Origin: Sporobacter sp942492735
Lineage (GTDB): Bacteria; Bacillota; Clostridia; Oscillospirales; Oscillospiraceae
Reading direction: 5' to 3'
Length of the DNA: 64,000 bases
Assembly: GCA_942492735.1 (NCBI GenBank)
Contig: OW818648.1
Location: forward strand, 1,116,001-1,180,000
The notes below the pieces were generated by a model. The model had not been told where the DNA came from. It ran no database searches and was given only the letters and a program-made list of their open reading frames with translations. The translations under genes were made by a program, and so were the position numbers. Of this stretch, positions 50,980 to 59,492 are shown piece by piece (position 1 is the stretch's first letter; each line of letters opens with the position of its first letter).

Positions 50980-52028
50980 GATTGTGATTCCGGTTTGATG
51001 TCGATTTTATAGCCCGTCAGGCGCGCGGCCAGGCGGACATTCTGGCCCTCTTTGCCGATGGCCAGAGACAGCTGATTATCCGGAACGACGACGCGGCAGC
51101 TTTTACCTTCGTCAAGGATGGTGACACCGATGACTTCTGACGGCGCGAGTGCCGACGCGATGTACTGCTCAATGACGTCGCTGTATTTGACGATATCAAT
51201 TTTCTCGCCGTGGAGCTCTTCGACAATCGACGATACCCTGCCGCCTTTGGGGCCGACGCAGGCACCGATCGGGTCGACTTCCGGGTCGGAGGATATGACG
51301 GCGATCTTCGTGCGGCTGCCCGCCTCGCGCGCGATACTCCTTATTTCAACAATGCCGTCGAATATCTCGGGCACCTCGAGCTCGAAAAGACGCTTGACAA
51401 GTCCCGGGTGTGTCCGCGATATGAGTATCTGCGGCCCGCGGGATGACTTCCGGACCTCAACGACGTAGACCTTAATCCTGTCGCCCTCCCGAAGCGTCTC
51501 CGTCGGGATGCGTTCGCTCGCCGACAGCATGGCCTCGGTAAACTCGGAGTTTGAGCTGATCTGGATCGAGACGCTGCCGTTTCTGGGCTCGATGCGCGAG
51601 ACGATACCCGTGAGGATCTCGTGTTCCTTTGATGTAAATTCGTCAAAGACGATGCCCCGCTCCGCTTCCCGGATGCCCTGTATGATGACCTGCTTTGCGG
51701 CCTGCGCTGCAATACGCCCGAATTTTTTAGCGTCGACGGTCTCGTTGACGACATCGCCGACATCGGCGCCTGCGTGGTTTTTTCGCGCCTGTTCCAGCGA
51801 TACCTGCGTATGTGGGTCAGTCACAGGGTCGGCGACCGTTTTTTGCAGAAACATATGGACGGTTTTCTTCTCCGGATCCAAAACGACGCGGGCGCATTCC
51901 TGAGAAGATGGTGAATCCTTTTTAAGTGCCGCTAAAAGCGCCTGCTCGATCTTTTCGTGCATATAGGCTTGCGGTATGCCCTTTTCTTTTTCGATATCGG
52001 CGATGGCTGAGAAAAATTCAGCATTCAT
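50976..52028 (-). CDS. nusA: transcription termination/antitermination factor NusA
   Basis: 350 residues, the Gram-positive length without the C-terminal acidic repeats of E. coli. N-terminal RNA-polymerase-binding part (1-130), S1 domain (about 135-200: GIVSRIEPRNGSVSIQ), KH1 and KH2 (GACVGPKGGRVSSIVEELHG, LAIGKEGQNVRLAARLTG). The stop TAG is the middle of a REP-type TCGTAGGAGCG, so the final codons may have been changed by insertion of that repeat. Confidence 0.95.
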   Translation of the reverse strand: MNAEFFSAIADIEKEKGIPQAYMHEKIEQALLAALKKDSPSSQECARVVLDPEKKTVHMFLQKTVADPVTDPHTQVSLEQARKNHAGADVGDVVNETVDAKKFGRIAAQAAKQVIIQGIREAERGIVFDEFTSKEHEILTGIVSRIEPRNGSVSIQISSNSEFTEAMLSASERIPTETLREGDRIKVYVVEVRKSSRGPQILISRTHPGLVKRLFELEVPEIFDGIVEIRSIAREAGSRTKIAVISSDPEVDPIGACVGPKGGRVSSIVEELHGEKIDIVKYSDVIEQYIASALAPSEVIGVTILDEGKSCRVVVPDNQLSLAIGKEGQNVRLAARLTGYKIDIKPESQS

Positions 52029-52050
52029 TGCTGTGATCCTCCAATTACTA

Positions 52051-52503
52051 TTAACTTATGCGAAGGCGGACGTGAGCGATTTCCAGTTTCGCGAATTTAT
52101 ATAATGTTCCGGCGATCGTGATCTCCACGCCTTCATCGCCGCTGGCAGTCAAATTACCAATATACTCTTTGCGGCCATCTTTTGCCTTATAGAGCCTGAC
52201 CTCAACCAGGTGGCCGAGGAATTTTTGAAAATCGGACGGCCGCTTGAGCGCGCGTTCCGCGCCTGCTGATGAGACCTCAAATGTATAGGGGTCCGGTATC
52301 GGGTCGCGCTCATCTAAAATCGGGTCAAGCTCACGGCTGACAGCCTCGCATTGGTCGATCGTGACGCCGCCCTCGCGGTCGAGGTAGATCCGCAGAACCC
52401 AACCGTACGTTTCCTTGGCATATTCAACATCCCAAAGCTCGCAGCCATGTTTTTTGACAATCGGTTCGGCGAGCGCCGTCACGATGTCCGTTATTTTTTT
52501 CAT
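52051..52503 (-). CDS. rimP: ribosome maturation factor RimP
   Basis: 150 residues: KHGCELWDVEYAKETYGWVL, IDQCEAVSRELDPILDERDP, YTFEVSSAGAERALKRPSDF. First gene of the nusA-infB operon. I use ATG 52503 (GGGG upstream); an ATG 12 bp earlier has no ribosome-binding site. Confidence 0.93.
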   Translation of the reverse strand: MKKITDIVTALAEPIVKKHGCELWDVEYAKETYGWVLRIYLDREGGVTIDQCEAVSRELDPILDERDPIPDPYTFEVSSAGAERALKRPSDFQKFLGHLVEVRLYKAKDGRKEYIGNLTASGDEGVEITIAGTLYKFAKLEIAHVRLRIS

Positions 52504-52551
52504 AGTCAGCCCCATATTTAAGAAATTTTTAACATTTTTAAACAGTGCAAG

Positions 52552-52575
52552 AAAAAGAGTGGGAAAACCCCACTC
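52552..52575 (-). terminator. attenuator-like terminator in the rimP-nusA leader
   Basis: Minus strand GAGTGGG (52575-52569) / CCCACTC (52563-52557), 5-nt loop, then TTTTT (52556-52552). Lies between the promoter and rimP, so it would stop transcription after about 46 nt. Confidence 0.8.
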
Positions 52576-52604
52576 AAATCAAATCCTACATGTCTAGCAT
52601 TGGA

Positions 52605-52633
52605 AGTATATCACTAAAATTTGAGAATTGCAA
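52605..52633 (-). promoter_or_regulatory. promoter of the rimP-nusA-infB operon
   Basis: Minus strand TTGCAA (52633-52628), 17-nt spacer, TATACT (52610-52605). Start of transcription expected near 52598. Confidence 0.6.
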
Positions 52634-52705
52634 GTGTTTTCCGATTTTAGTATGTCAATTTTCTCGCTGATTATAATTAGTATGAATCGTCCGGTCAGAA
52701 TAATA

Positions 52706-53896
52706 CTATCTGGACTTCGCCGTCAGCCTTTTTCCTAATTCCATGGCGGGCTTTTCTATAAATTTATATGCCACAGACGCAATCGGCAGCGCGATCAAAG
52801 GCGCCGCCAGAATCGCGGCCTGTAAAGGGATAACAGCACTCAAATAGCGCGCGCACAGCATGATAACGGCTACATGGACAAGATATAAGCTGTAGGATAT
52901 TTTCCCGAGCCAAATAAATATTCTGCGCGTTAAAAACCATTCGGCCTTTGCGGAGCTTAAAACGAAGGCGAATAATAAAACGATACCCAGCGCCGTTATC
53001 CAGTCCGTTGTCACCGTCAGGGCTTTTGGATTGCTGTTGTTGATGCTGTATATCTGCAGTCCGTAAAATACCCATTTGAAATTGATCAGTACGACAGATA
53101 GGAACAAAAGCAGCAGCTTTAACAGGCCCTTCAACTGTATGATGCGCGCGCATACCGCCGTCCTGTATTTTGCAAAGCCCGCGCCGATGATAAAAAAGGG
53201 CACATAGTACATCGTATTTCCGAAGGAGGACAAAATCCATGCCGCGTTGCCCGTTAAATAGGTCTGCGCGATGTGGGCGCTCGCGTCGTTTGTGAGCAAG
53301 CTGAGCCCCAGCCCCAAAGGCAAAAACAGCTTCCAATCCAGTATCTTTACGAAATATATAATAATCGGGAATATAATCGAAATCCGCATTTCATGTATCA
53401 AGCTCCAGACCACACCGTTGATATTGGCAAGGTCATAATCCATCATAAAAACAGCACTGACGACAGCCTTTAGCGTGATCGGATGATCCCACCTGTTGTT
53501 AAAGGTCGCGCTGAGCATGTCCATGTTGCGATAATCGGACAAGCTTGTTATTAAGATAGTATAAAAAATCATGAGGACGATATAGGGTATGTATATCCGG
53601 CATATTCTTTTAACAACATAACGTCCGTACGTGGGCCCGTCCTTGCCGTCCTTGAGAAAAGGCAGCGACAGCACAAAGCCGCTCAGAACAAAAAACACAA
53701 GCACCGCTTCAGGCCCGGCCCAAAAGGTATGCAGCGGCGAATTTGTCAGCACTTCAACGAACCCGTTTTTGAATTCCTGATAATTATAGGCATTATAGAA
53801 CAGCGGAAATGAAATCACACAGTGGAATATGACAACAATAACCGAGGAAACACCGCGGATCGAGTCCAGCGAATGGATGCGCCCCGTTTTATCCAT
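52706..53896 (-). CDS. acyltransferase 3 (OafA/NodX-type) membrane protein
   Basis: 396 residues, about ten membrane helices. The N-terminal block IHSLDSIRGVSSVIVVIFHC has the catalytic-type His of this family; FFVLSGFVLSLPFLKD follows. Such enzymes O-acetylate surface sugars. Start ATG 53896 has AGGAGG 12 nt upstream; an ATG at 53932 has none. Independent of the rimP operon and upstream of it on the same strand. Confidence 0.88.
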   Translation of the reverse strand: MDKTGRIHSLDSIRGVSSVIVVIFHCVISFPLFYNAYNYQEFKNGFVEVLTNSPLHTFWAGPEAVLVFFVLSGFVLSLPFLKDGKDGPTYGRYVVKRICRIYIPYIVLMIFYTILITSLSDYRNMDMLSATFNNRWDHPITLKAVVSAVFMMDYDLANINGVVWSLIHEMRISIIFPIIIYFVKILDWKLFLPLGLGLSLLTNDASAHIAQTYLTGNAAWILSSFGNTMYYVPFFIIGAGFAKYRTAVCARIIQLKGLLKLLLLFLSVVLINFKWVFYGLQIYSINNSNPKALTVTTDWITALGIVLLFAFVLSSAKAEWFLTRRIFIWLGKISYSLYLVHVAVIMLCARYLSAVIPLQAAILAAPLIALPIASVAYKFIEKPAMELGKRLTAKSR

Positions 53897-54089
53897 ATAG
53901 TCGAGTTCCCTCCTCAATGTTATCGCCCGCATATTGCGAATCCGGTAAAATTATAGTATATTATAAAGGTATAGTTATATTAGTATACATAGAGCAGCAT
54001 TTCAATAGATTTATGAGCAAAGCGCAATAAATTCCATGGATAATTTTGCCGTGTAACACAACTGTAACATAAGAAATGCCTGTTTTGAG

Positions 54090-54118
54090 TTGACTTTGTT
54101 TACTATGCCATCTATAAT
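54090..54118 (+). promoter_or_regulatory. strong promoter of the SLH-domain surface protein gene
   Basis: TTGACT (54090-54095), 17-nt spacer, perfect TATAAT (54113-54118). The next start codon is 54541, giving a leader of about 415 nt. Confidence 0.7.
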
Positions 54119-54124
54119 CAACAA

Positions 54125-54540
54125 TGTAACAAACGTATAGTATGACCAATTATATGGGCTTCTATACGGCAAGCAAGGCTGAAATTGGTGTGTGGTGTGC
54201 CGCGTCAGACTAAGCTTGGAGGATTCAATGTATTTTGGGAAGCGGGGCAACTCGCGCTGCTTCCCACCCTCCTTCAAGCCGCGCTGATACATAAAACATT
54301 AATGCCTGCTTGTTATCCACGGTGCCAGCGTTCACAAAGGGTTTCTGACCCAATGTAGACGTTTGTACATACCAAACGCCGAACCCCGTCATCCCGCGCT
54401 TTTCTAAGCCCTTCAGCGTCACATTCACCACGCCGGTTACGGCATGGGCGTTTCAGGACTTATCAAAGTAAGGGCACCATTTCGGGCTAGGCAAAATTAA
54501 AGCGTGTAAAACACGCAAAATATTTATAGGAGGAAAATAC
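54125..54540 (+). promoter_or_regulatory. long structured 5' leader of the SLH-domain protein
   Basis: No plus-strand gene. Contains a stem GGGAAGC / GCTTCCC around 54238-54266 and a GCGTGT / ACACGC hairpin (54502-54516) just before AGGAGG. Leaders of this length are known for abundant S-layer mRNAs. On the other strand 54225-54431 could encode a 68-residue peptide, which I do not call. Confidence 0.5.
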
Positions 54541-57027
54541 ATGAAGAATCTCAGAAAAGTTCTCGCAGTCGTTCTCGTCGTCTGCATGGCTTTCAGCCTC
54601 ATGGCTGTTGCCAGCGCCGCGAACCTCAAAGATTACAGTGACGCTTCTACAGTCACAAACAAAGAAGCAGTTGATGTAATGGCAGCTACCGGCCTCATGA
54701 CCGGTGACGGCGGCACAGCTTGGAACCCAACCGGCACATTTACCCGTGAGCAGGCAGCCAGAGTTGTTGCTTCCATGCTCTCCGCAAATGCTGGCAAGTT
54801 CACAGTTACAACCAGCAGCTTTAGCGATGTCGCTGCTTCCCGTTGGAGCGCACCGTACATTGAGTTCGCTGTCAGCAGGGGCGTCATCAGCGGTTACGGC
54901 AATGGCAAGTTCGGCCCGACCGATCCTGTCACCGGCGCTCAGTTCTCCGTTATGATGCTTAAAGCCCTCGGCTACGGCAAAAATAACGAATTCGTTGCCA
55001 ACTGGGAAATCTATGCAATAGACAAGGGTCTTGAGCTCGGCATCCTCAGCGGCAGCGCTAACTTCTCAGCTCCTGCTACCCGTGAGCAGGTCGCTCAGTA
55101 TGCTCTTAACTCACTGTTCCTCAAGTTCCAGGCTTTCAGCAAGGACACAAGTGAGTACAAGGATACGACCGTTCTCACCACATTCGCCCTCAAGATCGGC
55201 GTCGTAAAGACCCTGACACTTGTCAACGGCGTTGCTGGTTACAAGTATGAGAATACACTCGGCACTGCACTTACTGGCATCTATGTAACCGATGCAGTTC
55301 TTGCCACGAGCACCAACGGCACAACAATTGCTGCCCTTTCAACAGTCGGCGGACTGTATTACAAAGCAACACTTGATTCAAGTGTCGCCTACTACATTAA
55401 CGGTTTTGATTATACCTCGCAGGCCAAAACTTATACTGACCTCGCTGATTATCAGGGCGGCGTTGGTGGCGCAACAGCAACTCAGGCTCAATACGAAGCA
55501 TTCACAGTTAATGAGCAGACAGTTGCTCAGGCCGCTGCTGCTGTAACTGCAGCTGACATCTCCGGCGTTATTGTAAACTTTATTGATACAAATTATAACG
55601 GCAAGGCTGACAAAGTCACTATCATCCAAAAGACGATTGACGTTGCCGATGCTGCACCTGTTGTCAATGCAACAACTGGCGCCGTTACAATAGCTGGCGT
55701 TGCAACAGTTAATTTCCCCAAGGGCACAGTCGCATATCCGGCTGATCTGGCTAAGAATGATGTCGTTCTGTATTATGCCGACGCTACAGGCGTAACGAAC
55801 ATCGAGAAAGCTGTTAAGGTCACTGGCACGATGACTGCAAGCAATGAAACAGCGGGCACCATGACATTTGCCGGTGCCTCATACAAAGCATCTGGGCTTG
55901 CTCCTGCTACCGTACTCTTCGGAGTCGGCGCTGCGAAAACATTTGCTGACGAAACAGCCAACTTTGGTAAAGCTGCGACAGCATGGATTGATAATAATGG
56001 CGATATCATTGCGATTAGCACTGATACACCAGCAGCGTCCACTGTCAACTACGGCGTTGCTCTCGCATATTCTTACACAGCAGCAGCCGGTACAGCACCG
56101 TTTAACACCCCTGCCTCTGCAAAAGTACAGGTGTGGACAACAGATGGCGTAGTTAAGGTTTACGATGTCGCAGCCGATACTACTTCACTGGTAGTACCCA
56201 ATCAGCTTGCTGGCGGAACTGATGTACTTGACTTCACAACTGTTGGACACCCGACTGGTTACCTCGTATCTTATACAATAGATACGGCTGGTAAGATTAC
56301 GGTTAAACCTGCTGGCACTCCTGAAACACTTGCGGCAGAATACGCTGCGAGATCCACGTTCATTGATCCGACAACAGCTGCCACACCGAATCTTTACATC
56401 ACTTCAACTTCAAAAGTGATCTACTTCAACACTGCTCTTGCATATAGCGCAACAACGAATGCACCAGCATTGGTTACTGGATATGCCAATACTGGTACAG
56501 TAGCAAATGGCAGTGATGTCAGTTACGTATTAACAACTGGCAGCACGACAAACATCGACACGATCTTTATGCCTGTTGCTGGTCCGGTTACTTCGATCTC
56601 TGGCAACTACGCATACGTACTTGTTGCTGGCCCGTCCATGCGTATCGACGCTGGTGTAACGTACTATGACTACACTGTCTATATCAATGGCGCAGTCGCA
56701 ACTCTTACGTCCAAGACTGGCACATTCTTTGCAGCTCCTGGCCTGTATAGCTACACAATCAATGCAGGTCTTGTAACCGCTGATGGCGGCGCCGTGGCCG
56801 GTGCTGTCGCAGCAGCTGGTACAGTTACAGTTATTGATGCAGGCTTCGTTGGCTATGTCGAAGGCGGCGTCAACAAGTCCGTTGCTGTAGACTCCAGCAC
56901 TGTCTACTACAAAGTCACTGCAACAGGTGTCACCGCAGAAGCTCTCCCGGCAACTGGCGCAACACTCACATACATCCAGCCCGGTACCACAGCTCCTGCT
57001 GATGCAATCTACTTCACAGTTGCCTAA
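54541..57027 (+). CDS. S-layer homology (SLH) domain surface protein
   Basis: 828 residues. Signal peptide about 1-27 (KVLAVVLVVCMAFSLMAVAS-A). Three SLH motifs: about 30-80, 95-140 (SRWSAPYIEFAVSRGVISGY) and 150-195, which bind pyruvylated cell-wall polymer. The rest is Thr/Ala/Val/Gly-rich beta sequence with repetitive codons, typical of an S-layer lattice protein. High Ala/Thr, very low Cys. Strong promoter, long leader and AGGAGG agree with high expression. The likely main S-layer protein, though other SLH proteins may exist. Confidence 0.9.
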   Translation: MKNLRKVLAVVLVVCMAFSLMAVASAANLKDYSDASTVTNKEAVDVMAATGLMTGDGGTAWNPTGTFTREQAARVVASMLSANAGKFTVTTSSFSDVAASRWSAPYIEFAVSRGVISGYGNGKFGPTDPVTGAQFSVMMLKALGYGKNNEFVANWEIYAIDKGLELGILSGSANFSAPATREQVAQYALNSLFLKFQAFSKDTSEYKDTTVLTTFALKIGVVKTLTLVNGVAGYKYENTLGTALTGIYVTDAVLATSTNGTTIAALSTVGGLYYKATLDSSVAYYINGFDYTSQAKTYTDLADYQGGVGGATATQAQYEAFTVNEQTVAQAAAAVTAADISGVIVNFIDTNYNGKADKVTIIQKTIDVADAAPVVNATTGAVTIAGVATVNFPKGTVAYPADLAKNDVVLYYADATGVTNIEKAVKVTGTMTASNETAGTMTFAGASYKASGLAPATVLFGVGAAKTFADETANFGKAATAWIDNNGDIIAISTDTPAASTVNYGVALAYSYTAAAGTAPFNTPASAKVQVWTTDGVVKVYDVAADTTSLVVPNQLAGGTDVLDFTTVGHPTGYLVSYTIDTAGKITVKPAGTPETLAAEYAARSTFIDPTTAATPNLYITSTSKVIYFNTALAYSATTNAPALVTGYANTGTVANGSDVSYVLTTGSTTNIDTIFMPVAGPVTSISGNYAYVLVAGPSMRIDAGVTYYDYTVYINGAVATLTSKTGTFFAAPGLYSYTINAGLVTADGGAVAGAVAAAGTVTVIDAGFVGYVEGGVNKSVAVDSSTVYYKVTATGVTAEALPATGATLTYIQPGTTAPADAIYFTVA

Positions 57028-57065
57028 TCCTAACCTCTAACGCTTAACCGCGTTCGCAGAAGACG

Positions 57066-57090
57066 GCCCCCGCCAATCGGCGGGGGCTTT
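57066..57090 (+). terminator. terminator of the SLH-protein gene
   Basis: GCCCCCGCC (57066-57074) / GGCGGGGGC (57079-57087), 4-nt loop, TTTCTTTT tail. Confidence 0.9.
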
Positions 57091-57094
57091 CTTT

Positions 57095-57224
57095 TGGCTC
57101 TACGTCAATAGTTGGGGTAGAACAAAATAGAAAAGCGATTTTGAAGGAGAGCAGAAATGTTCTCCTTCACTTTTGTCAGGAGACGACGTTCATCATATGT
57201 AAGATGGCTCTACGTCAATAGTTG
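57095..57224. repeat. 20-bp direct repeats, possible insertion-sequence end remnants
   Basis: TGGCTCTACGTCAATAGTTG at 57095-57114 and again at 57205-57224, 110 bp apart. Between them is an AAGGAGA / TCTCCTT hairpin and no gene. The GGCTCT start recalls ISL3-family ends (from memory). Confidence 0.6.
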
Positions 57225-57226
57225 TG

Positions 57227-57256
57227 TTGACATGGGTTGCCGTTCATATGTATACT
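57227..57256 (+). promoter_or_regulatory. promoter of the stalk-like exported protein
   Basis: TTGACA (57227-57232), 18-nt spacer, TATACT (57251-57256), starting 3 bp after the second direct repeat. Confidence 0.5.
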
Positions 57257-57289
57257 GGCGTTGTAGTATAATTTGAAAGAAGCGTTGAA

Positions 57290-58120
57290 ATGAAAATGAT
57301 CAAAAAGAGCCTTTGTATGGTGCTTGCTGTTGTGTTAATATGCAGCGTTCTCATAGTGACGTCATATGCTGCGGATGTGACAGCCACACCGACAAAATCG
57401 ATCTTAAATATTAATAAAAATACAGTCAGTCTTGAAGGGTATATAATAAACGACACCAACTATTTCAAGCTGCGGGATCTTGCTATGGTTATAAAGGATA
57501 ATGGTAAGAATTTCGCTGTGAATTGGGACAGAGAGACGAATGGTGTTTGGCTGTGGTCTGGGCAATCGTATAATCCAGTCGGCGGGGAGTTGGCTGTGTC
57601 GGGCAATACGGCGAGTGTAAAGGCGAGCCTGACGGAATCAAAAGTATATCTGGACGGGAAGCTTATTTATCTGACGGCGTATATGATCGGCAACGCCAAT
57701 TATATTAAGCTGCGGGACTTGGGCGCGGCGCTGGATGTTGCTGTCACTTTTGATGAGACGATTAATATGATTTCGGTCGATTCGTGGAATGAGTATTATG
57801 TGACCACAAGCATGGACATTTTAGAAAGTGCTTATTATGATACGACAAAGAAAACGATAACTTATTCAAGCGCTTTTTCCGGAAGCATAACGATAGAGAA
57901 AAAGGATACCACGCATTTTGTGGTGTCTGGAAACAGTATATCGGGCGCCACGGCCTCTAAATTTAGCACGATTATTGGGCTCTTTGTCAATTCGCCGGAG
58001 ACAGTAATTAAAACTCTTGACGGCTTGAAGTATAACGGCTTCAAAGAGCTGCAGCTCGACGGCAAAACCTTGAACTGTATTTATGATGGTAATACGCAAA
58101 GCGTCGATATCAAGTGGTGA
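57290..58120 (+). CDS. exported protein with copper-amine-oxidase-N/stalk-like repeats
   Basis: 276 residues. Signal peptide about 1-28 (SLCMVLAVVLICSVLIVTSY-A). Two copies of the stalk-domain pattern: INDTNYFKLRDLAMVI near 55 and IGNANYIKLRDLGAAL near 135, found in Gram-positive cell-surface proteins. The C-terminal 110 residues are an unassigned beta-rich domain. No enzyme motif. It sits behind the SLH gene but has its own promoter. Confidence 0.75.
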   Translation: MKMIKKSLCMVLAVVLICSVLIVTSYAADVTATPTKSILNINKNTVSLEGYIINDTNYFKLRDLAMVIKDNGKNFAVNWDRETNGVWLWSGQSYNPVGGELAVSGNTASVKASLTESKVYLDGKLIYLTAYMIGNANYIKLRDLGAALDVAVTFDETINMISVDSWNEYYVTTSMDILESAYYDTTKKTITYSSAFSGSITIEKKDTTHFVVSGNSISGATASKFSTIIGLFVNSPETVIKTLDGLKYNGFKELQLDGKTLNCIYDGNTQSVDIKW

Positions 58121-58130
58121 TATATCAACG

Positions 58131-58160
58131 CCCCCGCCAACCGGCGGGGGTTTGTTTTTT
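58131..58160 (+). terminator. terminator of the stalk-like protein gene
   Basis: CCCCCGCC (58131-58138) / GGCGGGGG (58143-58150), 4-nt loop, TTTGTTTTTT. Confidence 0.92.
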
Positions 58161-58218
58161 GCAAGGTACAGTTGATTACGCCGCCTTCCTTGCTAAAAAT
58201 GTAAATCCCACGTTCCCT

Positions 58219-58338
58219 TAGGGTGCGGATTCTATATCCGCCCTTCCCCCGCGTATCCTGCCTGTTTACTTTGTTCCCGTGTATGCCGCGGTGGGCGGCA
58301 TTGTCTCGCGTTACGAGCCATTCGGAATTCGCCCCTAC
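58219..58338. repeat. REP-like pair, degenerate
   Basis: Plus copy 58219-58243 is the GGTGCGGATTCTATATCCGC type but with TTAG instead of GTAG; minus partner about 58338-58317 has a GTAG foot and GGCGAATTCCGAATGGC. The spacer CTTCCCCCGCGTATCCTGCC is the complement of the spacer in the pairs around the RAYT gene. Confidence 0.75.
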
Positions 58339-58394
58339 GGAGGGGTCGGCATTGTTGCAACCGCCCCAACATCATGGTTGCGGCATCACATGTC

Positions 58395-58423
58395 TTGACA
58401 CAAAAACATGCATATGGTAATAT
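58395..58423 (+). promoter_or_regulatory. promoter of the T-box/cysS transcript
   Basis: TTGACA (58395-58400), 17-nt spacer, TAATAT (58418-58423). Confidence 0.65.
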
Positions 58424-58429
58424 ACTGCC

Positions 58430-58713
58430 AATAACCGCGATGAACGGAAAGAGTAGAACATTAAAACCAAATTTTCAATTTGGTATGTCATCAGAGAGGG
58501 CCTGAACGGCTGTTAGCAGCCGGAGCTGAGAGCGGGCTTTGATTAAAATGTTTGAAGGTGCGTCCGGGAGCGGGGGGCTGTAACGGCTTCCGTTTGGCTG
58601 CGTTAAGGCCGATGAGGCATTCCGCACAGCGGGATGTAAAATGAGAGTGGAACCGCGGTAAATGCCGCCTCTTGCGTGGTACAATTGTACGGCACAAGGG
58701 GCGTTTTGTTTTT
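58430..58713 (+). promoter_or_regulatory. T-box riboswitch, probably cysteine-specific
   Basis: Landmarks in order: GATGAACGGAAAGAGTAGAA (AGTA bulge of stem I), CAGAGAGGG, the GCTGAGAGCGGG motif, TTGAAGGTGCGTCC with a likely specifier TGC (Cys), the T-box core AGAGTGGAACCGCG (58644-58657), and a terminator CGCCTCTTG / CAAGGGGCG (58666-58674 / 58695-58703) followed by TTTTGTTTTT. Uncharged tRNA-Cys should stabilise the antiterminator. The regulated gene is expected to be cysS, 930 nt downstream, with a RAYT gene in between. Confidence 0.9.
58666..58713 (+). terminator. T-box regulated terminator
   Basis: Stem CGCCTCTTG / CAAGGGGCG with one G-U pair, plus GTAC-rich inner pairing, then TTTTGTTTTT (58704-58713). 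Confidence 0.85.
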
Positions 58714-58757
58714 ATTCGAGCGCACCATCGCGTGAAAAACGTAAATCCAGCGTTGCC

Positions 58758-58857
58758 GTAGGGTGCGGATTCTATATCCGCCCACCGCGGCAGGCATGAA
58801 AAAAAGGAAACAAGACAGGATACGCGCGGGAAGGGCGGATATAGAATCCGCCCCTAC
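58758..58857. repeat. BIME-like REP pair on the left of the RAYT gene
   Basis: Plus copy 58758-58783 (GTAGGGTGCGGATTCTATAT plus CCGCCC) and minus copy 58857-58833 (GTAGGGGCGGATTCTATATC plus CGCCC), separated by 49 bp. Nearly the same as the pair at 59493-59593, including the spacer and the GGAGATAA tail. Confidence 0.93.
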
Positions 58858-58892
58858 GGAGATAACGATGGCTCATATATCGTGGATATTTG

Positions 58893-59405
58893 ATGGGGGG
58901 CTTTCATGCTGTGGAATATCATGAACGGAAAACGATTCGTTTAACGGGATATGATTACGCGCAGGCAGGGTGTTATTTTGTCACGGTGTGTACACAGAAC
59001 AAGGCTAATTTATTCGGCCGCATTGACACAATTGGGTCGGATGTCGTATTAAATGACGCGGGAAAATTGATCGATATGATGTATCTTAATATCCGGAATG
59101 AATTTCGTAACGTAGAATTGCATGAACATATCGTTATGCCAAATCACATCCACGGGATTATTCAAATAAATCCACATCCTGATTTTAAAACGGCATTGAC
59201 CAATATACTTCAATCATTCAAGAGATCAACAACGCTCAAATATATCGAAGGTGTTAAAAAGGGCATATTTGAACCTTTTAAAGACAAAGTCTGGCAGAGA
59301 GGGTATTATGACCGCATAATAAGAAATGATGACGAATTATTGAAGGTGCAGCAGTATATTATTGATAATCCAGTTAAATGGTGCAATGACGAATACTATA
59401 CATGA
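58893..59405 (+). CDS. REP-associated tyrosine transposase (RAYT, Y1/HUH family)
   Basis: 170 residues from ATG 58893; a GTG at 58911 behind GGGGGG fits the family start (VEYHERK) equally well. Fold: RLTGYDYAQAGCYFVTVCTQ, the HUH-type MPNHIHGIIQI near residue 90, and the catalytic-Tyr helix WQRGYYDRIIRNDDELLKVQ followed by YIIDNPVKW, the hallmark of RAYT (TnpA_REP) proteins related to IS200/IS605 transposases. Complete and uninterrupted, so possibly active. Palindromes with a GTAG foot flank it, the expected substrate. It would be cotranscribed from the cysteine T-box promoter. Confidence 0.92.
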   Translation: MGGFHAVEYHERKTIRLTGYDYAQAGCYFVTVCTQNKANLFGRIDTIGSDVVLNDAGKLIDMMYLNIRNEFRNVELHEHIVMPNHIHGIIQINPHPDFKTALTNILQSFKRSTTLKYIEGVKKGIFEPFKDKVWQRGYYDRIIRNDDELLKVQQYIIDNPVKWCNDEYYT

Positions 59406-59492
59406 AATAAATCCATCACGGTGAAAATCGTAAATATAGCGTTACCGTATGGGCCGGATTGCCAACCGCGTGAAAATAAAACCAACGTTACT

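Noticed and set aside
54225..54431. 68-residue minus-strand peptide in the SLH-gene leader
   Set aside because: Looks protein-like but has no family match, no clear ribosome-binding site and lies in a transcribed leader; kept only as a finding.
58430..58713. tRNA-like segment before the RAYT gene
   Set aside because: The landmarks are those of a T-box leader, not a tRNA; no cloverleaf or CCA end.
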